Shown one piece after another: positions 38,158 through 45,527 of a stretch of 45,527 nucleotides of DNA. This stretch comes from Bacteroidota bacterium (GTDB lineage: Bacteria; Bacteroidota; Bacteroidia; AKYH767-A; OLB10). Each line of letters starts with the position of its first letter. Positions within the stretch are counted from its first letter, which is position 1. Below the pieces are notes generated by a model. It saw only the letters and a program-made list of their open reading frames with translations. It did not search any database and was not told the DNA's origin. Location: assembly GCA_016721435.1 (NCBI GenBank), contig JADKIC010000030.1:1-45527 (forward strand), in the 5' to 3' direction. The position numbers and the translations under genes were made by a program.

Positions 38158-38340
38158 ATGAAGAAACACCAGCACAATCACAAAAGAATCTTCATTGCTG
38201 TGCTCATCCTGCTTTCAGTGATCTTCCTGATTGTAGGCCCGAGGGCGAAGGCGGATACGGCCGAGAAAGCGACTGCCAGCTATATCGTTCAGAACAACGT
38301 TCATATTGTAACTGTTATCAAATCAATACTCACCAACTAA
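38158..38340 (+). CDS. Small single-pass membrane or secreted protein
   Basis: From the ATG at 38158 (an in-frame ATG at 38122 adds 12 residues) the frame gives 60 residues: a His/Lys-rich start (KKHQHNHKR), a hydrophobic helix IFIAVLILLSVIFLIV, then about 35 polar residues ending SILTN. The basic start and hydrophobic run fit a signal anchor. I do not recognise it. It lies 60 bases before purN on the same strand. Coding is likely but not proven. Confidence 0.5.
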   Translation: MKKHQHNHKRIFIAVLILLSVIFLIVGPRAKADTAEKATASYIVQNNVHIVTVIKSILTN

Positions 38341-38400
38341 TTATGAAAAAACTAAGTCGTCGCATTTTGGAATTGACATCAAGCTTCATTGCTTTGCACC

Positions 38401-38972
38401 ATGGAGCAAATCGCCATACTGGCATCAGGAAAGGGCAGCAACGCGGATCGTCTCTGCACTCACTTCAACCATCACCCATCCGCACGCATACGCCTCATAG
38501 CATGCGACCGCGCAACGGCTGGGTTTACGACATAGCCCGGGCGCACAAGGTCCCGGCCATCCATCTCACGAGTGAACTCCGTAAAGACGAACAGGCATTA
38601 CTGAAATTATTTCAGGATCACGGCATCACCTTTATCGTGCTGGCAGGCTATCTGCGCCTCATTCCTGCTGCTATCGTTGCCGCCTATCCGAAACGCATCA
38701 TCAACCTCCACCCTGCACTCCTGCCTAAGTTTGGCGGTAAAGGAATGCATGGCATGCATGTACACGAAGCAGTTGCCGTGGCCGGTGAAGCGGAGACAGG
38801 AATTACGGTTCATTATGTGGATGAGCAGTATGACGAAGGGGATATCATCGCTCAGTTTAAAGTCGCTTTGGAAAAATCCGACTCACCGCAACGCATAGCC
38901 GAAAAAATTGCAAAACTGGAAGCGGAACATTTTCCGGAGGTGGTGGAAAAAACTATAGCATTTACTAAATAA
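38401..38972 (+). CDS. purN: Phosphoribosylglycinamide formyltransferase (one frame break)
   Basis: The enzyme adds a formyl group from 10-formyl-THF to GAR in purine synthesis. The true start at 38401 gives MEQIAILASGKGSNADRL, the expected nucleotide-binding N-terminus, and continues to ACDRATAG. One G is missing from a G-run near 38521; restoring it gives VYDIARAHKVPAIHL and the rest follows: FIVLAGYLRLIP, NLHPALLPKFGG with the active-site His, and ETGITVHYVDEQYDEGDII with the catalytic Asp. Corrected length is 190 residues, normal for PurN. A longer frame starting at 38343 covers the same 3' end but its first 60 residues are in the wrong frame. Confidence 0.95.
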
Positions 38973-39113
38973 CAAAAACTTTAAATTGATGATTAGCCAA
39001 TCAGTAACACTTCCCATTAGAAAAAATTCTATCTGCTCTTCAAATCAATTATTGAATGACAATATCATTCTCTTCTGAAAGGCAATTGTAAACATAGTTT
39101 CCAGATAAATTTG

Positions 39114-40628
39114 TCAATTATCCGCTTTAACAATTTTGACCCGGAAGGGTTTAGTTCCGGAAAATAATTTCAGCAAATAAACCCCGGGCAACAAATTCTC
39201 CGCGCGTATCATCGCATTGTTTTCGCCATCAATTCTTCCTTCTCCCACTTTCTGAAACAGCATATCATATATTTCATACTTCGTATTCGCTGAAAAAACA
39301 CCATGAATCGGTGTCACTTTAAATTGATCTTTAAAAGGGTTGGGGGCCACTACTAGTTGTTCTGTCGCTTCATTTTCTATGATCCCCACTGAAAGTGTAT
39401 CACAAGGGCTTCCAATTACCGGCCCTAAGGTGTAATCAGGATTATTGGGTAAACCCAAATAGGTTCGGCAACCGGGCAGGAATACACTGAAAGGCTGATA
39501 ATCGCAGACCAGTCCGCCACTGTCGGGATAATTGATGACACTGAGATGGGTGTTGTATATATTCCATGCTGTATCCGGATAGGGATAATTAAAACTCGTT
39601 CCATTGTTCCAGGCGATGGATCGGTAAATACGATTATCGGGTGCTCTGCGAATGGTACTGGCTGGGGCAAGTGGAACATCTATAGAATCTAACAACACTT
39701 TGCTTTGCCAGGGTTGAGCGTTTTGCAAATCAAATTGAAACAAGTAGCTGGTCCAATCCGCAGTAGCTACATAAAGGTATCGCCCGCTGCTGCTAAATTC
39801 CACGCTCCAAAATCGCTCTTTCAAATCCGTGGAACCAATATTGTTTCTAATATACCGGTGATTACTTAATAATCCGGTACAACGATCAAAGTCAAATAAC
39901 TCGATGACACTCCGAATACTTATTCCTGCTAAAACAGTTCCACCGGGATTCATCGCAAATCGATAAAAGCCGGACTCAATAAAAGCTCCCAATGGTTGAC
40001 CAGCGGTAATTGTAATACCATTTGGAGTTACAAGTAGTGTTTGTATCGTATCACTTTGAAAATCGGAATGCTTATAAATTAACCACCAGTCACGACCATT
40101 CCCATGTTTTATTGCCAACAAGCCATCATTTATGGGATTAGGGTATAGTAATATGTTTTTTTGAGTTACGGCTCCCAACCCACCATTCTGACTTAAATCC
40201 ACTTTTGAATACCGCAATCCCGGATTAATAGTGGAGGTAACACCTGATGTAAATATATAAAATTCATTTGCATTTCCCGGATCAGGAAGAATCACCATTT
40301 CATGATACCAGGCTGAAGTTTTAATATATAATCCATTTTGCATTACCTGATGATTGTTATTATAAACTGCTCCTCTTTCATAGTTAAAACTATTCCAAAT
40401 ATTATAATCCGGAGAAGAAGCATAAAATAATAAATTATTGCTTGCATCTGAAATGGAAGCACATGTCCCCCGTGCATTTACCGAAGTAATATAACTTGAA
40501 TCAATGCCTGTGCTATTGAATTTTATTCCACAGCTATCACCAAACGCCCAGTTCCAGTTGGTGAACTGGGCATTCGTAACTGCGCATGACAGTAAAATGA
40601 AATAAATTACATGTTTGATCACTTTCAT
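39114..40628 (-). CDS. T9SS-sorted secreted protein
   Basis: From the ATG at 40628 the protein has 504 residues with signal peptide VIKHVIYFILLSCAVTNAQ. The body holds propeller-like segments (SVEFSSSGRYLYVATADW, GLRYSKVDLSQNGGLG). The C-terminus has VAPNPFKDQF and ends FRVKIVKADN, a type A sorting domain. The start overlaps the stop of the upstream gene (ATGA), so the two are co-transcribed and may be translationally coupled; the in-frame ATG at 40643 is less likely for this reason. The gene is intact. Function is unknown. Confidence 0.85.
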   Translation of the reverse strand: MKVIKHVIYFILLSCAVTNAQFTNWNWAFGDSCGIKFNSTGIDSSYITSVNARGTCASISDASNNLLFYASSPDYNIWNSFNYERGAVYNNNHQVMQNGLYIKTSAWYHEMVILPDPGNANEFYIFTSGVTSTINPGLRYSKVDLSQNGGLGAVTQKNILLYPNPINDGLLAIKHGNGRDWWLIYKHSDFQSDTIQTLLVTPNGITITAGQPLGAFIESGFYRFAMNPGGTVLAGISIRSVIELFDFDRCTGLLSNHRYIRNNIGSTDLKERFWSVEFSSSGRYLYVATADWTSYLFQFDLQNAQPWQSKVLLDSIDVPLAPASTIRRAPDNRIYRSIAWNNGTSFNYPYPDTAWNIYNTHLSVINYPDSGGLVCDYQPFSVFLPGCRTYLGLPNNPDYTLGPVIGSPCDTLSVGIIENEATEQLVVAPNPFKDQFKVTPIHGVFSANTKYEIYDMLFQKVGEGRIDGENNAMIRAENLLPGVYLLKLFSGTKPFRVKIVKADN

Positions 40629-43213
40629 TTTGTAAGGATCCATTTTCCGGTTTTATTACAATTACCTGATGTGATTCGATAAAACCCAATTTGGGAATAT
40701 GCTGACAGATCAACGATGGATTCCTTCCGCAAAACCAATTTCGCCAATTGTACTCCGGTTAGTGTAAACAACTCCAGGAAGGCCTCTTCCCCGATGTTTA
40801 ATAAAAGAAATTCGCCTTCGACATTCGCTGCAAGTTCACAATTGGTTATATGCTTTTTCTTCTCCACTTATCCTCAAACCCAATACCTCATCATCCACTT
40901 CCTCCTCCAATAATCCTCTTACTAAGAAAACGGCACTTGTCCCTAACCAGGCAGACGTATATGCTATGGCATCCAATTGCAAAGTGTCGTATGCTGCTTC
41001 CTCCTCATCTGACATTTGATTAGCAAGGGCATGAACATATAAATCGCGCTTTAATTCATATTCCGGAAGCCTGAATGATGTCAGTTGTTGCAAACTTTCA
41101 ATAATTAGATAGCGATTATAATTTGGGTCAGTCAGATTAGCATAGGTTCTCGACTCTGATCCTTCCATCTGCTGGTACCATAAATTATAATCCGGTATTT
41201 GAAGGAGTGAATCGTTTACAGACAAACATGCGGTCCAGCGCCGGCGTTCTTCTGCCAACAACGAATCATTTGCAAAATATATAGAATCGTTCAAAACATA
41301 ATCAAGCACTTCTTCCCAATCATCTTCCAATTGTTGATTGTAACAAGGCCCGCAAAACAGCCATCATATGTATTGCAATAAAATTTCGTTAATAACATAT
41401 TATCCACACAGCGGATGGGGCGTCCGGTTTGCTTTATTACATTTGAAATAACTTTAGAATTGGTCACACTCTTTAAAATCAAGCCTCTTACATCCTGTGC
41501 AATCGTTGCACCGGCAGGAACCGCGGCTGCCTCAATACTATTGTATTCTACTAAGTTGGTATATATTTGTACATCATCACTATAATCCAACCAGATGCCC
41601 GCATGCAATTTTCCCTGCATCAATGTCCAAATTTTATTATACAACATTTCATTGTTTGTAATCCGGGCACTTGCTATTCCATTGCCATAAATGCCAAAAC
41701 GAAGGTTCTCAAAATAATTATTGAAAATGTTTGCTCCGCTATATCCAATAGGTGTATTGACTATATAAATGCCCGTTTCTTCAAAAATTTAGACCAAAGA
41801 GGGGCAAGCTATAGGTAAAAAATGTTGTTGAAAATGGACAAGCTTAGATTGTTTATCAGTCCGTAATTACCCGTGCAGGAAATTATATATTTCATTTCCC
41901 TTTGGATGTTCCCTCTTCTTATTTTACTCAGTTGTATCGGTGTCACCACTTCATCAACAAATTCGTTATTTACTATGTAGACATCTGATGACCCATTCAC
42001 TTTAATTCCTGTTCGGCAATTCTCAAAAAAACAACGATCATTGATTGTAGCGCTTAAATCATCCCCTACGAAGCATTTTACAATTGTTGCTACTAAGGTA
42101 TTAGTCGGATACAATGCTTCCATTTTAATAGCAATACCTTCCGGATTCATAAATCCCGGATCAGGTTGAATATCAAAAAATCGTGAATTTAAAATATTCA
42201 CATAGGAGTTATTGCCTTTGATTCCCACATCCAGATTTACAAAATAATTCTCCGATTGACCCACCGTTGTAAGGCCAATGCGCGGCATATGGGCTTGTGA
42301 CATATCGTTTACTACTATGCCAGCTTTACTGTGCAAACCTGCGAGTGGTGCATTTAAAGTGGCGGGCAAATATGGAGCTGACGGATTAAAAGATACGGGT
42401 GTTAAACAGGATGGATCAACACATGTAAAACTTACACGCTCAAATACCGGGCTGGTTGTGGCTCCGTTCAGAAAGGTTCCATTTATTACAGGACCGTTGG
42501 TCGCACCTACATCATTCTTATTAAATAGGGACTGATTCCGTCAAGAAATGGAGAGTTACCTGTTCCTCCTGTCAATGCATCCTCATTTTGTCTCCTAAAT
42601 TTCAAACCTTCTTCTGCTACAATACCCTTCCATTGGTGGCGGTTTCAAACAACAGTTGTGCTGACAAAGTCAAAACTTTACCATCTCTGATGATAATCCT
42701 TGCATTTGGCCCCATTTTTATCTCTGTATATTGAATCGCCAGGTTTTCATCAATAATAAAATCACCATCAATAAATACTTCTCCAAGGTTCTGGGTAGCT
42801 ATATAATTTTTAGCCGTAAAACCATTATAATTGGTGTTGCCACTTGCAAATGGATTACCAGATATTGGGATACCTCCACTATTAATATACAGCACTACAT
42901 TGTTCAACCATGTTTCCATATTAAAATTATTAAACCACCATCCGGTTCCACCCGCTTGTAAAATAAATAATGGTTGAGCAGGAGTTTGCAATACTTTATA
43001 TGCTAATAATTTTCCTGAAGTATTATTCCAACATGTTTGATAAAAATAAAGTCGGTATTGGAGAAGGGGCAGGGAGCAATAAAGACTGCGGGACAATAAA
43101 AGGATGAAAAGAACATAAACAAAATTACAATGCTTTGTTATTTTGTTTATTTTCGAAAACTGCAAACCACATCCAATACATTTTTGCTTATTCCTTTTGC
43201 AATTAGTTCTCAT
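40625..43213 (-). CDS. Right-handed beta-helix surface protein with T9SS-like C-terminus (several frame breaks)
   Basis: Pieces in order: a hydrophobic signal segment (FVYVLFILLLSRSLYC); GEVFIDGDFIIDENLAI and MGPNARIIIRDGKVL; beta-helix rungs such as NCRTGIKVNGSSDVYIVNN and LHAGIWLDYSDDVQIYTNL; an all-helical segment QQLEDDWEEVLDYVLN to LEEEVDDEVLGLRIS; and a C-terminal beta domain GEFLLLNIGEEAFLELF ending NKTGKWILTK. Breaks lie near 42600, 42380, 41800-41650, 41310 and 40860. The C-terminal domain lacks the usual PNP but matches the sorting domain in length and strand pattern. Corrected length is about 860 residues. Beta-helix proteins often bind or cut polysaccharides; no catalytic motif is clear. 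Confidence 0.7.
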
Positions 43214-43470
43214 ATCTTAAATTAAAGTTTAAAAGGAATAGTACTTGCAGGGGAGGGGTAACAAAATTTTCATGGTGGTTTAAAATTGGGTGAATTCAAA
43301 TGTACTCCGGTCGCGCTTTCAATTCTGAATTAAAATCTACTTTATGGAATACAAAACTATATTTTCTTCAAAAATTAAAACGATAATTAATTTTTTCATC
43401 AGTATGTGAAAATTAATTAATAAACAAAAAATCATCAACAAAAAACTAATTCTCAATTTCATTCTAAATT
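43214..43470. other. AT-rich intergenic region with an inverted repeat
   Basis: TAATTAATTTTTTCA (43384-43397) pairs with TGAAAATTAATTA (43407-43419), apart from two extra T, which would form a hairpin after dxs. TTCTAAATTCTAAATTC at about 43461-43478 repeats the 7-bp word of the array at 14921. No gene is seen. Confidence 0.5.
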
Positions 43471-45419
43471 CTAAATTCGGTATCTAACGAGTCGGGAAGG
43501 TCTTTTCAGCATCTCCCGCACGGTTTCCATAATGGCTTTCGCATCAAAATTGCATTCTCTGTAAAGTTCTTTTTGCTCCCCGTGTTCAATCCATTTGTCC
43601 GGAATTCCAAGTCGGGTGATTTGCGCCTGATAATGATTGTCTATCATAAATTCAGCGACTGCACTTCCAAATCCTCCCTGAATACATCCATCTTCCACTA
43701 TGATGGATTTAAACCGCGAAGGAATTTCATGCAGCAATGCACGCTGTCGGGAGAGTTCACAAAACGCATATCAAAGTGCGCCGGGTACAATCCTTCTTCG
43801 GCTAATTTATCACAGGCTTCTACAGCGAAATTGCCGGGATGTCCGATGGTGAGAATAGCCACCTTCTCTCCTCCGCGAATCTTTCTTCCCTTCCCTACCG
43901 GAATGGCTTCAAAAGGTTTTCTCCAATCCACCACACTTACCTCATTTCTCTCGGATAACGAATAGAAAACGGACCCATGCCGGCATGAAGAAGCCAGCCA
44001 CATCGATTTGCATGTTCCCTGTTCGTTCATGGGAGACAGACCACCAGGTTGGAAACACATCTGGAAGAAAGGCCAGATCAGCTCGTGATGTGTTGGCCCG
44101 TCCGCACCGGCTACACCTCCTCTGTCGAGACACAAAACCACGTGCCATTGTAAGGCCACCGTGCACCACCCGGTTATAGGCGCTGCATAATTTCGGGTAG
44201 AATTACAAAACGGAATCATGCCTTGCGTGGCCATCCCTGCGGAAAAAGTCACTGCATGTTGTTCGGCAATTCCTACATCAAAAGCACGATCGGGAATGGC
44301 CTTCATCATGATGTTGAGCGAACATCCTGATGGCATTGCGGGAGTAATCCCTACAATTTTATTATTCATCTCCGCCACTCTACATGGTGTGTCCGAAGAC
44401 ATCCTGACACCTCCGGAGGCTGAGGTTTTTCAAACTGTAGCTTTACTATTTCTCCGGTGATTTTATCAAAGAGTCCGGGAGCATGCCATTGGTTTTGATC
44501 TCTCTAAACCAGCTCGTAGCCCCTTTCCCTTCACTGTCAGACAATGATACCAAAATTTTAGGTCCGGGAATTTTTTTAAATCATTCACTTTTTGCACTTT
44601 CGCCAGGAAGGATTCACATCGTGACCATCTATAGGTCCGAAATACCTTGAACCCGGAGCGACTCAAACACCACCTACTCTGGATAGTAAGGCACTCTTCA
44701 TGGCATTCTCCACCTTCTGGGCAATTGCCTCGCTGTTGGGACGGCACTTAGAGATCACACCGAGCATCTTCCACAACTCGTCCTTCATTTTATTGTAGGT
44801 ACGCTTCCACGGTAATGTCGGTGAGATATTCCTTGAGTGCCCCGAATTCGAAAGGTCAATACTCATGCAATTGTGGTTGAGGATAACGAGAAGATTGGAA
44901 TCCTCCACCCTCCGTGGTTGGGCCCGTAAAACTGCAATCCTGCTGTCATGGCACCATCGCCGATCACGGCAATATGCTGACGTTTTTTATCGCCTTTCAA
45001 GCGGGAAGCCACTGCCATTCCCAAGGCCGCGGATATAGATGTCGAGCTATGACCGACACCAAAAGTATCGTACTCACTCTCCGAACGCTTCGGAAAACCA
45101 CTGATGCCCTGATAAATCCGGTTGGTATGGAATAGACTCCTTCTGCCGGTCAGAATTTTATGCCCGTAAGCCTGATGACGGACTTATCCCCAAACAATCT
45201 GATCCTGAGGGGTGTTAGAAGAAGAAATATAATGGAGAGCCACGGTCAGTTCCACCACCTCGAGACTTGCGCCAATGTCACCGTTAACCGAAACAATATC
45301 AATGATATACTGGCCGCAATTCTTGCAACCAACTCAATTGATCTTCCGGGAAAGTTTCCTGAGATCGGAAGGAAGTATTTATTTTATCGAGTAATCGGTC
45401 CGGCTTGTACCTGTTGCAT
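43471..45419 (-). CDS. dxs: 1-deoxy-D-xylulose-5-phosphate synthase (many frame breaks)
   Basis: The enzyme joins pyruvate and glyceraldehyde 3-phosphate, using thiamine diphosphate, to start MEP isoprenoid synthesis. Pieces in order: MQQVQAGP, LLDKINTPSDLRKL, ELTVALHYI, HQAYGHKILTGRR, YDTFGVGHSSTSISAALGMA, AVIGDGAMTAGLQF (thiamine/Mg site), NLLVILNHNCMSID, RTYNKMKDELWKML, FDVGIAEQHAVTFSAGMATQ (conserved Glu), and a transketolase C-terminal domain with IVEDGCIQGGFGSAVAEF. Total span fits a normal enzyme of about 640 residues. At least six frame changes are needed, more than in any other gene here. ILNHN shows His where Asp is expected. The start at 45419 leaves 108 bases to the window edge with nothing recognisable. 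Confidence 0.9.
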
Positions 45420-45527
45420 GGGAATCGGGGGAATGGTCCACAAAGTTAAGGAATTGTCAGGAACGGCTCAACTCTTTCTTTGTGATGGAGTTGAAGGAAT
45501 TAACAAATCTTTAGGAAAATAGTTTTG

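Noticed and set aside
38343..38520. N-terminal part of a frame leading into purN
   Set aside because: Only the part after 38521 is PurN. The correct frame with the nucleotide-binding motif SGKGSNA starts at 38401 and is joined by restoring one G.
45160..45522. Plus-strand frame of 120 codons at the right end
   Set aside because: It is antisense to the N-terminal part of dxs, whose motifs are clear on the minus strand.

Overview
The window comes from a Bacteroidota (Bacteroidetes) chromosome. The evidence is the Bacteroidota-type sigma factor RpoD (about 287 residues), promoters with a TAnnTTTG -7 element, several secreted proteins with a type IX secretion (T9SS) type A C-terminal sorting domain, a GldM-like secreted protein, and the order acpP-fabF-rnc. 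The genome is moderately AT-rich and few starts are preceded by a Shine-Dalgarno sequence. I cannot name a genus.

Layout. 1-1644: partial DUF349 gene (minus) with a promoter and a terminator-like leader hairpin, then tRNA-Pro(CGG). 1833-9294: T9SS beta-propeller protein, glyS, cysteine desulfurase, a hemerythrin-like gene cut off by a 32-bp palindrome, nrdB. 9431-9938: tandem arrays of 11-bp and 8-bp units. 9990-10998: rpoD with promoter and terminator. 11237-17860: signalling block with a TPR sensor kinase, response regulator, GldM-like secreted protein, a repeat block with inverted arms, a decayed hybrid kinase, an Hpt protein and a decayed response regulator. 18037-24976: ion and solute transport (CaCA and NhaD antiporters, an NSS symporter with a MetS-like small subunit, a TonB-dependent receptor, a small hypothetical). 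25275-30630: two T9SS cargo proteins. 30733-33006: rnc, fabF, acpP. 33452-38972: T9SS cargo, outer-membrane barrel, Fic protein, a NUMOD/HNH-like gene, a small membrane protein, purN. 39114-43213: two overlapping T9SS-type genes, one a right-handed beta-helix protein. 43471-45419: dxs.

Reading quality. About half of the long genes, including rpoD, fabF, purN and dxs, are broken by one-base indels, mostly lost bases in short homopolymers. Because such genes cannot all be dead, I treat most breaks as sequencing or assembly errors and give one span per gene. The hybrid kinase is different: it also lacks the ATP-binding G1 box. Error density is highest in dxs at the right end.

How the parts work together. 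The kinase, regulator and GldM-like protein form a tight operon (12-nt gap, then 8-nt overlap) next to a hybrid kinase, Hpt and regulator, so a multistep phosphorelay linked to the cell envelope or T9SS is the most interesting inference here. NhaD and CaCA look co-transcribed, suggesting Na+/H+ and cation/Na+ exchange used together. acpP-fabF-rnc is the usual fatty-acid/RNase III cluster. Intergenic DNA is rich in low-complexity repeats of several kinds.
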